Positions 18,259-28,608 are shown, counted from the first letter of the stretch. The stretch is DNA of 64,000 nt from Methylocella silvestris (GCF_002891535.1 NZ_PDZR01000001.1:124001-188000); one strand, 5' to 3'. The notes: generated by a model not told the origin, from the sequence alone. Program-made: numbers and translations.

Positions 18259-18774
18259 TCACCCGAAACAACCGTCGACGGTCTTTTGCCAATCCGCCGG
18301 CTTCGGCTCGTGATTGCTCGGCCGTTCGCGGTTCAGCGCGCCATCCGAGCGCGCCCGGAGATAGACGTAGATCGGATCGAGGTAGCACATGACGTTCTTG
18401 TTCTCGCCAAAGCTCGGCATGACCAGCTCCTGCGAGGCGCTGATGTTGCGCTTGCCGCCGATGATCGTGCCCTGCACCTGCTGCGTCGTCAGGGATTTGA
18501 GCGAATCAACGAGTGAGGGCGCGTAGGACGAACCGAGGGCGTCAGGGCCATGGCATTGCAGGCAGTTCGCCCCATACATGCGGTAGCCGATGAAAGTGTA
18601 CCAATCGACCATGCCGTCCTTGCCGATCTTGTAGGTCGGGTTGCCGTCCTTGTCGAAATATTCGCCGTTTGTCGAGGTGACCGGCGCGGGATCTCCGGCG
18701 CCATCGGCGCGCGCCGCTGCCGCTGCGAGGAGACTTGCCGCGGCAAGGCAGGCGAGAGATGCGGCAAGCTTCAT
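18259..18774 (-). CDS. Four-cysteine c-type cytochrome of the methanol-metabolism (XoxG-like) family
   Basis: A 171-residue periplasmic monohaem cytochrome c. It has a signal peptide (MKLAASLACLAAASLLA, cleavage near ARADG), the haem motif CLQCH at residues 71-75, a probable axial methionine at about 119 (VMPSFG) and two further cysteines at 130 and 169 that could form a disulfide. The segment YFDKDGNPTYKIGKDGMVDW followed by Y-x5-Y-x4-CxxCHGPD is the hallmark of cytochromes that NCBI labels methanol-metabolism related, which include XoxG, the electron acceptor of lanthanide methanol dehydrogenase. No xoxF is in the window. The ATG at 18774 was chosen for the signal peptide. It ends 34 bases from the riboswitch. 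Confidence 0.85.
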   Translation of the reverse strand: MKLAASLACLAAASLLAAAAARADGAGDPAPVTSTNGEYFDKDGNPTYKIGKDGMVDWYTFIGYRMYGANCLQCHGPDALGSSYAPSLVDSLKSLTTQQVQGTIIGGKRNISASQELVMPSFGENKNVMCYLDPIYVYLRARSDGALNRERPSNHEPKPADWQKTVDGCFG

Positions 18775-18961
18775 TTTTGTTCTCCTCGTTACAGGGCGCA
18801 TTTTTTCGTGGCCGTCGCGCCGAAGCCGCGCGCGGATTGTCAAGGGCCATGAACGCGCGCGCAAGAGCAGAGTTGTTTTTTCTCCGTCACGAAATCGTTG
18901 CGGACATTGACCTTTTGCCGGCGGCCCGGCAGGTCGATACACTCCACGGCAGGAGAGAGCG

Positions 18962-19579
18962 ATGAACGAACTTCTGGACCAGACGGATTTGCGCCATCGC
19001 GAGAAGATGGCCAATCGCAAGCGCGTTCAGGACGCCAAAGTCGCCGGCAAGACGATTACGGAAAAGGGCCTGCTGATGGTCCACACCGGGTCGGGCAAGG
19101 GGAAATCGACCGCCGCGTTCGGGCTTTTGCTGCGCGCGCTCGGCCATGGCTGGCGCTGCGCCGTGGTCCAGTTCGGCAAGGGCGCCTGGGACAGCGGCGA
19201 ACGCGCGGCGCTGGCCCGCTTCGAGGATCTCGTCGAATGTCATGCGCTCGGCGCGGGGTTTACCTGGGAGACGCAGGATCGCGCCGGAGACGTCGCCAGC
19301 GCCGAGGCGGCCTTCGCCAAAGCGGAAGCCCTGATGCGCGATCCCGCCCTCAAACTGATCGTGCTCGATGAACTGAACATCGCCTTGCGCTACGATCATC
19401 TTCCGGTTGCGCGAATCGTCGAGGTGCTTAGCGCGCGACGACCCGATCTCCATATCGTCGTCACGGGCCGCAACGCCAAGGCGGAGCTGATCGCGGCTGC
19501 CGATCTCGTCACCGAGATGACGCTGGTGAAGCATCATTTCGCGGCCGGGGTGCGGGCGCAGGCGGGCGTCGAATTTTGA
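18962..19579 (+). CDS. cobO: Cob(I)yrinic acid a,c-diamide adenosyltransferase CobO
   Basis: CobO attaches the adenosyl group to the cobalt of cob(I)yrinic acid a,c-diamide. The 205-residue protein has the P-loop [14 protein letters not shown] at residues ~37-50, the [14 protein letters not shown] region and the [13 protein letters not shown] Walker B-like segment, as in CobO/BtuR. An AGGAGA ribosome-binding site is placed 6 bases before the ATG at 18962. It is divergent from the cytochrome gene and its stop overlaps the start of cobQ, so the two are co-translated. Confidence 0.96.
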   Translation: MNELLDQTDLRHREKMANRKRVQDAKVAGKTITEKGLLMVHTGSGKGKSTAAFGLLLRALGHGWRCAVVQFGKGAWDSGERAALARFEDLVECHALGAGFTWETQDRAGDVASAEAAFAKAEALMRDPALKLIVLDELNIALRYDHLPVARIVEVLSARRPDLHIVVTGRNAKAELIAAADLVTEMTLVKHHFAAGVRAQAGVEF

Positions 19580-21057
19580 CGCCTTCGGGCGGGCGGTCAA
19601 GGGCGCGCGCGCTGATGATCCAGGGCTCTGGCTCCGATGTCGGCAAATCGCTCATCGTCGCCGGGCTTTGCCGCGCCTACCGCAATCGCGGCCTGAAGGT
19701 GCTGCCGTTCAAGCCGCAGAACATGTCGAACAACGCCAGCGTCACGCCGGACGGCGGCGAGATCGGCCGCGCCCAGGCGATGCAGGCGCTGGCCTGCGGC
19801 GCGCCCCTCAGCGTCGATATGAATCCGGTGCTGCTGAAGCCGCAGACCGGCTTTGGCGCGCAGGTCGTCGTCCAGGGCAAGGTCGTTGGAACCGCCGCCG
19901 CGCGCGACTATCAGCAGTGGAAGCCCAAACTTCTCGGCGCTGTGCTTGAAAGTTTTGCAAAACTTGCGGCCAACGCCGATCTTGTCCTGGTGGAAGGGGC
20001 GGGGAGCGCCTCCGAAGTCAATCTGCGCCAGAACGATATCGCCAATATGGGCTTTGCGCGGGCCGCTGGCGTTCCCGTGATTCTTGTCGGCGATATCGAC
20101 CGCGGCGGCGTCATCGCCCAGATCGTCGGCACGAAATCCGTGATCGCGGCCGAGGACGCCGCAATGATCCGGGGCTTTATCGTCAATAAATTCCGCGGCG
20201 ATCCGACGCTGTTTGCCGACGGCATGGCGTTCATCGCGCAAAGATCCGGCTGGCCCGCGCTCGGGCTCATTCCCTTTTGCGCGGAGGCGGCGCTTCTGCC
20301 GGCCGAGGACAGTTTTGGTCTCTCGACGCCAAGACCGAAAGGCGGCGGCAAAATTCTCATCGCGGTCCCCGTCTTGCCGGGAATCGCCAATTTTGACGAT
20401 CTCGATCCGCTGCGGCTCGAGCCCGACGTCGAAATCGCGATGGTGCGGTCCGGCGCGGTTTTGCCGGCCGAAGCGCGCCTCGTGCTGTTGCCCGGCTCAA
20501 AGACGACGATCGCCGATCTCGCAGCCTTCCGGCGCGAGGGGTGGGACATCGATCTTGCCGCGCATCTGCGCCGTGGCGGTCATGTCATCGGCCTTTGCGG
20601 CGGTTACCAGATGCTCGGCAGGATGTTGCGCGACCCCGACGGCGTCGAGGGTCCGCGGGGGGAGGCCATCGGCCTCGGGTTGCTCGACATCGAGACCGAA
20701 CTCACCGGGGAAAAAATGCTGGCGCCCGTGGAGGGGGTCTCCGCGGCGGATGGCGCGCCCTTCAAGGGCTATGAAATGCATCTTGGCCGCACCTATGGGC
20801 CCGGTTGCGAGGCGCCGCTGCTGATTTTGGCAGATGGGCGGCGCGAAGGCACCGTCTCGGCGGACGGGCGGGTCAGCGGCTCCTATGTGCATGGGCTTTT
20901 CAGCGACCCGGCGCAGCGCGCCAGCCTGATGGCGCGCTTGGGGGGCGAAGGCTCGGGGCTCTCTTACGAGGCCTCGATCGAGCGGGCGCTTGACGCGCTC
21001 GCCAACCATCTCGAGGCCCATATGGACCTCGACCATCTGCTCACCCTGGCCAGTTGA
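19576..21057 (+). CDS. cobQ: Cobyric acid synthase CobQ
   Basis: CobQ amidates the b, d, e and g side chains of adenosylcobyrinic acid a,c-diamide using glutamine and ATP. The protein has the N-terminal [20 protein letters not shown] nucleotide-binding segment, KPQNMSNNA, and a C-terminal glutamine amidotransferase domain with Cys341 in [10 protein letters not shown]. The start taken is TTG at 19576, overlapping the cobO stop in TTGA and giving 493 residues; ATG at 19614 just before IQGSGSDVG is a reasonable alternative. Its last 17 bases overlap the end of cbiB on the other strand. Confidence 0.95.
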   Translation: MTPSGGRSRARALMIQGSGSDVGKSLIVAGLCRAYRNRGLKVLPFKPQNMSNNASVTPDGGEIGRAQAMQALACGAPLSVDMNPVLLKPQTGFGAQVVVQGKVVGTAAARDYQQWKPKLLGAVLESFAKLAANADLVLVEGAGSASEVNLRQNDIANMGFARAAGVPVILVGDIDRGGVIAQIVGTKSVIAAEDAAMIRGFIVNKFRGDPTLFADGMAFIAQRSGWPALGLIPFCAEAALLPAEDSFGLSTPRPKGGGKILIAVPVLPGIANFDDLDPLRLEPDVEIAMVRSGAVLPAEARLVLLPGSKTTIADLAAFRREGWDIDLAAHLRRGGHVIGLCGGYQMLGRMLRDPDGVEGPRGEAIGLGLLDIETELTGEKMLAPVEGVSAADGAPFKGYEMHLGRTYGPGCEAPLLILADGRREGTVSADGRVSGSYVHGLFSDPAQRASLMARLGGEGSGLSYEASIERALDALANHLEAHMDLDHLLTLAS

Positions 21058-22033
21058 GGCAAAGCGCGGCGAGCCCAACCAGGGCGAGATTGACGAGGCA
21101 GGCGCGCCGATAGAGCGCCAGCGCGCAATAAATCGCCTCGGGCGCTGCTTCCGCCGAGCCCGTCCCCATCCAGCCGTCAGTGACGAGTTTGTCGCCATAT
21201 TGCCTTGGTCCGCCGAGCTGCAGGCCGAGGGCGCCGGCGAAAGCCGCCTCCGGCCAGCCGGCGTTCGGCGAGGGATGGCCGCGCGCGTCGCGACGCGTGG
21301 CGCGCCAGGCGGCCGCGGCGTCAGCGCCCGGCAGGACGGCGGCGGCGATCACGATAAAAACGGCCGACAGGCGCGCGGGCAGAAAATTGGCGAGATCGTC
21401 GAGCTTTGCGGCGGCAAAACCAAAGGCTTTATGCCTTGGCGTCAGATGGCCGATCATGCTGTCGGCCGTGTTCAGCGCCTTGTAGGCGACCCCGCCCGGC
21501 AGACCGCCGAGCGCCAGCCAGAAGATCGGGGCGACGACGCCATCGGAAAAATTCTCGGCGAGGCTTTCGATCGCGGCGCGGCAGACGCCCGCTTCATCAA
21601 GCGCATCGACATTGCGGCCGACGATGGCGCCGACCGCGACGCGCCCGCCCGGAAGCCCAGAATCCTCCAGCGCCAGCGCCACGGCGCGAACATGCTGACC
21701 AAGACTTTTTTGCGCGATCAGAGTTGAGGCGGCAAGCGCGAGCAGAATGAGCGAGAGGAAGGGCGGCAGCCCCACATGAAGAATGAATTGTTCGATGAAA
21801 AAGGCGCAAGCCCCCGCCACGCCGAGAACGAGAACCAGCGCCGCCGCGCCGAGAAGACGGCGTTGGCCAAAGGGCAGATCGTCCCGATTGAGCCATCGGT
21901 CGGCGAACGCGATCAGGCCGCCGATCCAGGTGACCGGATGGCCGATCGCCGCAAAAAGCACCCTGGGATAGCCAATCGCGCCTTCGATCCCAGCCGCAAC
22001 GCTTGCCAGCGCGAAAAACATCGGGAAATTCAT
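21041..22033 (-). CDS. cbiB: Adenosylcobinamide-phosphate synthase CbiB (CobD)
   Basis: CbiB (CobD in Pseudomonas nomenclature) is the membrane enzyme that links the aminopropanol unit to adenosylcobyric acid. The 330-residue protein is mostly hydrophobic with several membrane helices and contains the family landmarks [58 protein letters not shown] and [24 protein letters not shown] use the ATG at 22033 ([12 protein letters not shown]); a longer frame to 22255 would cover the 5' half of the divergent cobC and has no family support. Confidence 0.94.
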   Translation of the reverse strand: MNFPMFFALASVAAGIEGAIGYPRVLFAAIGHPVTWIGGLIAFADRWLNRDDLPFGQRRLLGAAALVLVLGVAGACAFFIEQFILHVGLPPFLSLILLALAASTLIAQKSLGQHVRAVALALEDSGLPGGRVAVGAIVGRNVDALDEAGVCRAAIESLAENFSDGVVAPIFWLALGGLPGGVAYKALNTADSMIGHLTPRHKAFGFAAAKLDDLANFLPARLSAVFIVIAAAVLPGADAAAAWRATRRDARGHPSPNAGWPEAAFAGALGLQLGGPRQYGDKLVTDGWMGTGSAEAAPEAIYCALALYRRACLVNLALVGLAALCLNWPG

Positions 22034-23150
22034 GTTAGGTCTGGCGGCGGCTTGGGACAGGCCGCTCCTTCGAGGGTCGATACGGTTGAGAGACGAAACA
22101 TTTTTGCATGATAATGCCGACGCCGGAACCGAAAGCGCTGGGCGTGTTTTTGAACGAAGCGAGGCGGCGCCGGCGCATGGCGGCGATCTCTCTGCCGCCC
22201 GAAAAAACTTTCCGGCGGCGCCCGAGCCTTGGCTTGACCTGTCGACCGGCGTCAATCCCCATTGCTATCCGTTCCAGATCCCCCCGCCCGAAAGTTTTGC
22301 GCGTCTGCCCGATCCGGCGGCCCTTGCGACGCTCGAATCAGCGGCCGCCGCCGCCTTTGGCGTCGAGCGCGCCGTGAGCGTCGTTGCGGCGCCGGGCACG
22401 CAGGCGATCATCAATTGGCTGCCGCATCTCCTTCCGGCGCGGCGCGTGGGGCTTTTGGGTTTTACCTATTTCGAACACGCCCGCGCCTGGGGCCGGGTCG
22501 GCGCGCAAACCAGCGTCGTTGAGGACATTGACGCGCTGGAGAAATTTGATGTCGCGATCATCGTCAATCCGAATAATCCGGACGGGCGGCTCGTCTCCTT
22601 AAATCGCCTGCGCGATCTTGCCGATCGCTTTTACCGCAGCGGCCAGCTTCTGATTGTCGATGAGGCGTTCGCCGATTTTCTGGGCCCCTCCGCCTGTCTC
22701 GCGCCGCATCTGCCGCCCTCCGGCGCCGTCGTGTTGCGCTCCTTCGGCAAGGCTTTCGGCCTGCCGGGGCTCCGGCTCGGCTTTGCCGCGTCGGCGCCCG
22801 ATTTTGCCGCAAAGCTTCGCGCCGCCCTCGGATGCTGGCCGGTTTCCGGCGCGGCCGTGGCGATCGGGACGCAGGCGCTGGCCGATGCGGCGTGGCTTGG
22901 GCGCATGCGCAAGACTCTGGAGGAAGATGCGGAAAAGCTCGACGCCATCCTGATCGAAGCCGGCTTTACGCTGACCGGCGGAACCCCGCTGTTCCGGCTG
23001 GCCGAGGCGGCCGATGCGCAGCGCCGGTTTAACCAGCTTGGCGAGGCGGGGATCTTGGCGCGGCGTTTCGCGGAGCGTCCGCGCTGGCTACGCTTCGCTA
23101 TTCCGGGCTCCGACGCGGACCGGGCAAGGCTCCGCGCTGCGCTTGCTTAG
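22032..23150 (+). CDS. cobC: Threonine-phosphate decarboxylase / aminotransferase CobC
   Basis: CobC is a PLP-dependent fold type I enzyme that supplies (R)-1-amino-2-propanol phosphate for the linker of cobalamin. Recognisable parts are WLDLSTGVNPHCYP (about residue 68), the aspartate region VNPNNPDG, LIVDEAFADFLG and the PLP lysine in RSFGKAFGLPGLRLGF. The frame opens at an ATG at 22032 that overlaps the divergent cbiB start by two bases; the first ~50 residues are not conserved, so translation may begin later, for example at TTG 22104. The real protein is then ~345 residues, nearer the family average. Confidence 0.92.
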   Translation: MLGLAAAWDRPLLRGSIRLRDETFLHDNADAGTESAGRVFERSEAAPAHGGDLSAARKNFPAAPEPWLDLSTGVNPHCYPFQIPPPESFARLPDPAALATLESAAAAAFGVERAVSVVAAPGTQAIINWLPHLLPARRVGLLGFTYFEHARAWGRVGAQTSVVEDIDALEKFDVAIIVNPNNPDGRLVSLNRLRDLADRFYRSGQLLIVDEAFADFLGPSACLAPHLPPSGAVVLRSFGKAFGLPGLRLGFAASAPDFAAKLRAALGCWPVSGAAVAIGTQALADAAWLGRMRKTLEEDAEKLDAILIEAGFTLTGGTPLFRLAEAADAQRRFNQLGEAGILARRFAERPRWLRFAIPGSDADRARLRAALA

Positions 23151-23200
23151 AAAAAAAGGAAGGCTTTTTGGACCAAGCGGATCGTTGAAACAATGGATTG

Positions 23201-23250
23201 GAGCATGTGCTTATCGTCCGGATGATTCCATCTGAACGGAACATGCTCTA
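23201..23250. repeat. Palindromic dispersed repeat between convergent cobC and nadD
   Basis: Outer arms gagcatgt (23201-23208) and acatgctc (23241-23248) flank nested shorter arms tccg/cgga and gatg/catc. The nadD stop codon lies in its right end. I recognise the same gcatgttccgttcagatgg type of element as a common dispersed repeat in Rhizobiales genomes. Its position between two convergent genes would suit a two-way termination hairpin. Confidence 0.65.
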
Positions 23251-23898
23251 ACGCTTGCGCGCGGCGCGCAGCGCCGTCGAGGAGGCGGGCGAGCGCGGCC
23301 CGTGCAAAAAGACGAAAGCCGGCGGCTTCGCGCAAGGCAGGAGGCGGGCGGCGCTTTCGCTGATGCGATAGGGCGCGAGCGCGCGGCCCGCGCGCGAGGC
23401 CATCGCGTTGAGGGTGGAGCCCGGACGGTCGACGATTGCAATCGGCGTCAGGCGCAGAAAATCGCGCCAGCGCTTCCAGCGATGAAACGAAGAGAGATTA
23501 TCGGCGCCCATGATCCAGACGAAGCGCACGCCGGGGCAGCGCCGTTTCAGATAGGTCACCGTATCGAAGCTGAACGGCGAGCCGAGCGCCTCCTCGATGG
23601 CGCTCACTTTTATGCGCGGGTCTCTGGCGAGCCGCCTCGCTTCCGCGAGGCGAACGGCAAGCGGCAGAAGTTCGCCCCTGTCCTTAAGCGGATTGCCGGG
23701 ACTGACCAGCCACCAGACGCTATCCAGCCGCAACCGCCGCAAGGCGATCCGGCTGACGGCGAGATGGCCGTCATGAGGGGGATTGAAGCTGCCGCCGAAC
23801 AGGCCGACGCGCAGTCCCGGCGGATGCGGCGGCAGGATGGCGCAGCGGGCAATCTCGCCGGCCCTCGCGCTGGCGAGGCGCGGCGCCTTTCCGGTCAC
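23248..23898 (-). CDS. nadD: Nicotinate-nucleotide adenylyltransferase NadD
   Basis: NadD transfers AMP to nicotinate mononucleotide in NAD synthesis. The 216-residue protein has the nucleotidyltransferase signature [15 protein letters not shown] near residue 32, the [18 protein letters not shown] motif and the C-terminal [11 protein letters not shown] (ISSTxxR-type) segment. The first ~28 residues are an extension of uncertain use. Its ATG overlaps the proA stop by 4 bases, matching the conserved Rhizobiales order obgE-proB-proA-nadD. The usual following genes (rsfS, rlmH) are absent here; the cobalamin locus begins instead. Confidence 0.94.
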   Translation of the reverse strand: MTGKAPRLASARAGEIARCAILPPHPPGLRVGLFGGSFNPPHDGHLAVSRIALRRLRLDSVWWLVSPGNPLKDRGELLPLAVRLAEARRLARDPRIKVSAIEEALGSPFSFDTVTYLKRRCPGVRFVWIMGADNLSSFHRWKRWRDFLRLTPIAIVDRPGSTLNAMASRAGRALAPYRISESAARLLPCAKPPAFVFLHGPRSPASSTALRAARKR

Positions 23899-25193
23899 GG
23901 ACGAATCTGCCCCTCGCCATGCACCCTGTATTTGAAAGTGGTCAATTGCTCGACGCCGACCGGGCCGCGCGCGTGCATGCGGCCGGTGGCGATGCCGATC
24001 TCCCCGCCAAAGCCGAACTCGCCGCCGTCGGCAAATTGCGTCGAGGCGTTGTGCATGACGATCGCCGAATCGACCTCAGCGAGGAAGCGCGCGGCGGCCG
24101 CAGGGTCTTCCGTCACGATGCAGTCGGTGTGATGCGAGCCATAGGCCTCTATGTGGGCGATGGCGCCATCGATCCCGTCGACCAGCCGCACGCTGATGAT
24201 GGCGTCGAGATATTCGGCGCTCCAGTCCGCCTCGCTTGCCGGCGTTACGCGCGGATCGGCGGCACGCGCCGCAGCGTCGCCGCGCACGGCGCACCCTGCG
24301 TCAAGCAGCGTCTTGACGAGCGGGGCGAGGTGCGTCGCCGCGCAGGCGCTGTCCACGAGCAGCGTTTCAGCCGCGCCGCAGACGCCGGTGCGACGCAGCT
24401 TGGCGTTGAGAAGGATTTTTGTCGCTTTGCCAAGGTCGGCGGCGCGATCGACATAAATATGCACGACGCCTTCGAGATGGGCGAAGACGGGAACCTTCGC
24501 CTCGTTCTGAACGCGCGCGACAAGGCTTTTGCCGCCGCGCGGCACGATGACGTCAATGTCGCCATTGAGCCCGGACAGCATTTCCCCGACGGCGGCGCGA
24601 TCTGCGACCGGCACGCGCGAAATCGCCGCCGGCGGCAGTCCGGCCTCGATGAGCCCGGCGACAAGGCAGTCATGGATGATGGCGCTCGAGCGCTGGCTCT
24701 CCGAGCCGCCGCGTAAAATCGCGGCGTCGCCCGCCTTGAGGCAGAGCGCGCCGGCGTCGGCTGTCACGGCCGGGCGGCTTTCGTAGATGATGCCGATCAC
24801 GCCGAGCGGCACGGCGACGCGCTCGATCAACAGCCCGTTTGGCCGCTCGAACCGCGCCAGCACGCGTCCGACCGGATCGGGCAAGGCGGCGACTTCCTCG
24901 ATCCCGCGCGCCATAGCCTCGATGCGCGCGGGATCGAGCTTCAGGCGATCGAGAAAGGAGCCGGCGACGCCCTTCGCCTTTGCTGCGGCGTAATCCTGCG
25001 CATTGGCGGCCTCGATGGCGCCGGCATTGGCGCGGATCGCCGCAGCGGCGGCGTTGAGCGCGCGCGTCTTGACCTCGGCCGGAGCGGTCGCCAGCACGCG
25101 CGCGGCCGCGCGGGCGGCGCGGCCGATCCCGGCCATGAGCGCCGCCAAGTTCTCGTCTGCGCCTTCGATGCGTTTCAAATGATTCATCGTCAT
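23895..25193 (-). CDS. proA: Gamma-glutamyl phosphate reductase ProA
   Basis: ProA reduces gamma-glutamyl phosphate to glutamate semialdehyde in proline synthesis. The 432-residue aldehyde-dehydrogenase-fold protein contains [39 protein letters not shown], the catalytic Cys272 in [13 protein letters not shown] and the C-terminal [21 protein letters not shown]. The ATG at 25193 is used; an in-frame ATG follows two codons later. Translation is coupled to nadD. Its normal partner proB lies 1.2 kb upstream on the same strand, separated by an oppositely oriented transport gene. Confidence 0.96.
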   Translation of the reverse strand: MTMNHLKRIEGADENLAALMAGIGRAARAAARVLATAPAEVKTRALNAAAAAIRANAGAIEAANAQDYAAAKAKGVAGSFLDRLKLDPARIEAMARGIEEVAALPDPVGRVLARFERPNGLLIERVAVPLGVIGIIYESRPAVTADAGALCLKAGDAAILRGGSESQRSSAIIHDCLVAGLIEAGLPPAAISRVPVADRAAVGEMLSGLNGDIDVIVPRGGKSLVARVQNEAKVPVFAHLEGVVHIYVDRAADLGKATKILLNAKLRRTGVCGAAETLLVDSACAATHLAPLVKTLLDAGCAVRGDAAARAADPRVTPASEADWSAEYLDAIISVRLVDGIDGAIAHIEAYGSHHTDCIVTEDPAAAARFLAEVDSAIVMHNASTQFADGGEFGFGGEIGIATGRMHARGPVGVEQLTTFKYRVHGEGQIRP

Positions 25194-25415
25194 TGCTTAT
25201 GCGCCCCGGCGGCGCGCCTCAAGCCGTCTTTGCCAAAGGCGCGGTGCGAAATATTTGCCGCGACTGGCGACGATCGTCAAACCCCGGCGCTTGAGGCCAA
25301 GAAGGTCGCAGATGCCGGGCCCAGGCATGCGACGCCCCAGATGGCGGGCGGAAGCCGGTTTGCATTTCATCATTAAGTATATAGTCTTTATAGGATTACT
25401 GTCCGTGAGGTGAAA

Positions 25416-26399
25416 ATGCGCGTCCGTATGATCCGAACCCTCGCGCCCTGGGCGCGCATCCTGTCCGCAATTGCCGGCCTGTCGCTCTTTGCCTGCGCTC
25501 CGGCCGTCGCCGAAAGCGCGCCATGGACCCTGAATTTTGGCTATCAGAAATCCTCGACGCTTTCGGTGATTCTCAAGACGAACGGTGAACTTGAAAAGGC
25601 GCTGGCGCCGCTCGGGGTCGAAATCAAATGGCATGAGTTTACGAGCGGCCTGCCTCTGATCGAAGCGTTGAATCTGGGCCATCTCGATTTCAGCGCCGAC
25701 GTCGCCGACACCGTGCCGATTTTCGCTCAGGCGGCTGGCGCGAAGCTGGTCTATGTCGCAGATGAAGCCGCCTCGCCGTCAGCTCAGGCCATTCTCGTGC
25801 CGGCGGGTTCGGAGATTAAAACCCTGGCTGATCTGCGCGGACGCAAGATAGCCGTGACCAAGGCGGCGGGCAGTCATTTTCTCCTGCTTGCCGCGCTCAA
25901 AAAGGCCGGCCTGACGTTCAAGGATATTTCGCCCGCCTATCTCGCGCCGGGCGATGGGCGCGCGGCCTTTATCGGCGGCAAGGTCGACGCCTGGGTGGTC
26001 TGGGATCCTTTCCTGACGAGCGCAAGGCTGCAGTCGGGCGCGCGCATCCTCTCCGACGGCGCCGGGATCGCGAGCTACAAGCGCTATTATCTGGCGTCGC
26101 AAAACTTCGTCGAAAACCACGGCGCGGCGCTCGAAATCCTCTTCGCCAAATTGCGTGAGACCGGACTTTGGGTGAAAAGCCATCCGGCCGAGGCGGCGGC
26201 GCTCCTGTCCGGTATCTGGAGCATCGACGCCGCGACCGTGGAAGAGGCCAACAGCCATCGCGGCTACGCCGTCGGTCTGGTGACGCGCGAGGGGCTGACA
26301 GAGCAGCAGGTCATTGCGGATGCTTTTGCCGGAGAAGGGCTGATCCCTGCCAAACTCGACGCCAGCAATGTGAAGATCTGGGGCGGAGCGGCCAAATAG
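25416..26399 (+). CDS. Sulfonate/nitrate/taurine-type ABC transporter substrate-binding protein (SsuA-like)
   Basis: A periplasmic binding protein of the SsuA/NMT1-like fold. After a signal peptide (about 30 residues, ending APAVAES) come LNFGYQKSSTLSVILKTNG, the family segment VEIKWHEFTSGLPLIEALNLGHLDFS, DVADTVPIFAQAAGAKLVYV, DLRGRKIAVTKAAGSHFLLL and GGKVDAWVVWDPF, the pattern of aliphatic-sulfonate binding proteins. No permease or ATPase gene adjoins it, so it must work with a transporter encoded elsewhere. The ATG at 25416 follows AGGTGAAA; a GTG at 25410 is possible. It stands alone, reversed, between proA and proB, with an AT-rich promoter-like stretch around 25370-25400. Confidence 0.9.
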   Translation: MRVRMIRTLAPWARILSAIAGLSLFACAPAVAESAPWTLNFGYQKSSTLSVILKTNGELEKALAPLGVEIKWHEFTSGLPLIEALNLGHLDFSADVADTVPIFAQAAGAKLVYVADEAASPSAQAILVPAGSEIKTLADLRGRKIAVTKAAGSHFLLLAALKKAGLTFKDISPAYLAPGDGRAAFIGGKVDAWVVWDPFLTSARLQSGARILSDGAGIASYKRYYLASQNFVENHGAALEILFAKLRETGLWVKSHPAEAAALLSGIWSIDAATVEEANSHRGYAVGLVTREGLTEQQVIADAFAGEGLIPAKLDASNVKIWGGAAK

Positions 26400-26404
26400 G
26401 CCGC

Positions 26405-27571
26405 TCACCCCATCCTTTCGCCCGTTAGCACCATATCGTCGCGATGAATGAGAACCGGGCGCTGCGGGCCGCCTAAAATCGCCTCGAGATCTTGCGAATT
26501 ATGGCCCGCGATCAGGACGGCGTCGCCAGAATCATAGGCGACGAGGCCGCGGCCGATCTCGCCGTCCGCGACATTGCGCATGATGACGCAATCGCCGCGG
26601 GAAAAATCGCCCTCCACCTTTGTGACGCCGGCCGGCAGCAAGCTGGCGCCGGCGCGAATCGCCCGCTCCGCCCCGGCGTCGAGATGCAGCGCGCCGCGCG
26701 GCTCGACTGAGCCGGCGATCCATTTCTTGCGCGCCGTGATCGGGCTGGAGCCCGTCAGGAACCAGGTGCAGGGCGCGCCATGCTTGATCCGCTCGATCGG
26801 ATGGGCGATGCGCCCGTCGGCAATCAGCATATGCGCGCCGCCGGTGGTCGCGATCTTGGCCGCCTCGATCTTGGTGCGCATGCCGCCGCGCGACAGGTTT
26901 GACGCGGCTCCTCCCGCCATCGCCTCGATCTCGGCGGTGACGCGCGGCACGACCGGAACGAGCGCAGCGTTGGGATCGTCCCCTGGCGGCGCCGTATAGA
27001 GGCCCGGAACATCGGAAAGAAGAATGAGCAGATCGGCGCTGGCCATGGTCGCAACGCGGGCGGCGAGCCTGTCGTTGTCGCCATAGCGGATTTCAGAGGT
27101 CGCCACTGTGTCATTCTCGTTGATGACGGGCACGGCGCGAAGATCGAGCAGGCGACCGATCGTCGCGCGCGCATTGAGATAGCGCCGGCGCTCTTCGGTA
27201 TCGCCGTAGGTGACGAGAATCTGCCCCGCCGTGATCGCATGGGAGGCGAGCGTCTCGGCCCATATGCGGGCGAGCGCGATCTGGCCGACGGCTGCGGCGG
27301 CCTGGCTGTCCTCCAGCTTCAGAATGCCGTCCGGCAAGCCAAGCACGGTGCGCCCGAGCGCGATCGAACCCGAAGAGACGACAAGGACATCCGCGCCCTG
27401 CCGGTGCAGCGCCGCGATATCCTGCGCAAGGCAGACGAGCCATTCGCGCTTGACGCCCCCCTCCGCGCGGTCGACCAGCAGCGACGAGCCGACCTTGATG
27501 ACAATGCGGCGGAAGCGGTCGAGGCTCGGCAACGCGCTCGCCAGCATTGCAGCTGAGGAGGACCGCGTCAT
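26405..27571 (-). CDS. proB: Glutamate 5-kinase ProB
   Basis: ProB phosphorylates glutamate, the first and feedback-inhibited step of proline synthesis. The 388-residue protein has the amino-acid-kinase domain ([12 protein letters not shown] near residue 23, [49 protein letters not shown]) and a C-terminal PUA domain (residues ~290-380, [24 protein letters not shown]). Its ATG overlaps the obgE stop by 4 bases. The stop lies 5 bases from the end of the convergent binding-protein gene. Confidence 0.96.
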   Translation of the reverse strand: MTRSSSAAMLASALPSLDRFRRIVIKVGSSLLVDRAEGGVKREWLVCLAQDIAALHRQGADVLVVSSGSIALGRTVLGLPDGILKLEDSQAAAAVGQIALARIWAETLASHAITAGQILVTYGDTEERRRYLNARATIGRLLDLRAVPVINENDTVATSEIRYGDNDRLAARVATMASADLLILLSDVPGLYTAPPGDDPNAALVPVVPRVTAEIEAMAGGAASNLSRGGMRTKIEAAKIATTGGAHMLIADGRIAHPIERIKHGAPCTWFLTGSSPITARKKWIAGSVEPRGALHLDAGAERAIRAGASLLPAGVTKVEGDFSRGDCVIMRNVADGEIGRGLVAYDSGDAVLIAGHNSQDLEAILGGPQRPVLIHRDDMVLTGERMG

Positions 27572-28608
27572 GGCGCCCAGACGACGGCGGCGGCGGCCGT
27601 CTCCGCGGCGTCGGCGACGGCCGCCGCGTCGATTTCGGCCAGAACCGCGCGCAGCGCCTTCTGCACATTGAGGTTCGTCGCCGCCGACAGCTGCAGGGGC
27701 GCACGCTTTGCGGCGCGCTTCAGGCGCATCGCCTGCTGTTTCAACGTGTCCGCGTCAACGCTGTCGACTTTCGACAAAGCGACGATCTCTGGCTTGTCGG
27801 CGAGGCCGCCGCCATAGGCCTCGAGTTCGCGCCGCACGGTTTTATAGGCCTTGCCGGCGTGCTCCGTGTCGGCGCCGACGAGGTGGAGCAGCACGCGGCA
27901 GCGCTCGACATGGCCAAGAAAGCGGTCGCCGAGACCGATTCCTTCATGGGCGCCCTCGATCAGGCCGGGAATGTCGGCAAGCACGAATTCGCGCCCGTCG
28001 CAGCCGACGACGCCGAGCTGGGGATTTAAGGTCGTGAAGGGATAGTCGGCGATTTTTGGCCGCGCTGCGCTGACTGTCGCCAGAAAAGTCGATTTGCCGG
28101 CGTTGGGCAGTCCGACAAGCCCGGCGTCGGCGATGAGCTTCAGCCGCAACAGAACGGTGCGTTCCTGGCCCTCCTGGCCGGGATTGACGCGACGCGGCGC
28201 CTGGTTCGTCGCCGATTTGAAATGCGCGTTGCCGAAACCGCCATTGCCGCCCCGCGCCAGCACCAGGCGCTGGCCGACCTCGGTCATATCGGCGATCATG
28301 GTCTCGCCGTCCTCGTCGAGGATCTGGGTGCCGACCGGAACCTTCAGCACGGCGTCGGCGCCGCGGCCGCCAGCGCGATTCTTGCCCATGCCGTGAACGC
28401 CGGTCTTCGCCTTGAAATGCTGCTGGTAGCGGTAGTCGATCAGCGTATTGAGGCCGCCGACGCATTCGACCACGACATCGCCGCCTCGGCCGCCGTCGCC
28501 GCCGTCAGGGCCGCCGAATTCGATGAATTTTTCGCGCCGGAACGACAGGCAGCCAGCCCCGCCATCGCCGGAGCGGATATAGATTTTTGCGGAATCGAGA
28601 AATTTCAT
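27568..28608 (-). CDS. obgE: Obg family GTPase ObgE/CgtA
   Basis: A ribosome-associated GTPase involved in 50S assembly and growth control. The 346-residue protein has the glycine-rich Obg domain at the N-terminus ([20 protein letters not shown], then [15 protein letters not shown]), the G1 motif [10 protein letters not shown] at ~residue 167, the G3 motif [16 protein letters not shown] and a G4 variant LSKVDSV. No long C-terminal acidic tail is present. The ATG at 28608 was chosen because the family begins with this MKFLD sequence; a longer frame to 28932 reaches into the neighbour without support. Confidence 0.96.
   Translation of the reverse strand: MKFLDSAKIYIRSGDGGAGCLSFRREKFIEFGGPDGGDGGRGGDVVVECVGGLNTLIDYRYQQHFKAKTGVHGMGKNRAGGRGADAVLKVPVGTQILDEDGETMIADMTEVGQRLVLARGGNGGFGNAHFKSATNQAPRRVNPGQEGQERTVLLRLKLIADAGLVGLPNAGKSTFLATVSAARPKIADYPFTTLNPQLGVVGCDGREFVLADIPGLIEGAHEGIGLGDRFLGHVERCRVLLHLVGADTEHAGKAYKTVRRELEAYGGGLADKPEIVALSKVDSVDADTLKQQAMRLKRAAKRAPLQLSAATNLNVQKALRAVLAEIDAAAVADAAETAAAAVVWAP

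Noticed and set aside
23149-23172. A-rich/T-rich stretch after cobC as a rho-independent terminator
   Set aside because: The inverted arms are imperfect and short of GC pairs; the palindromic repeat just downstream is a better candidate for a 3' end.
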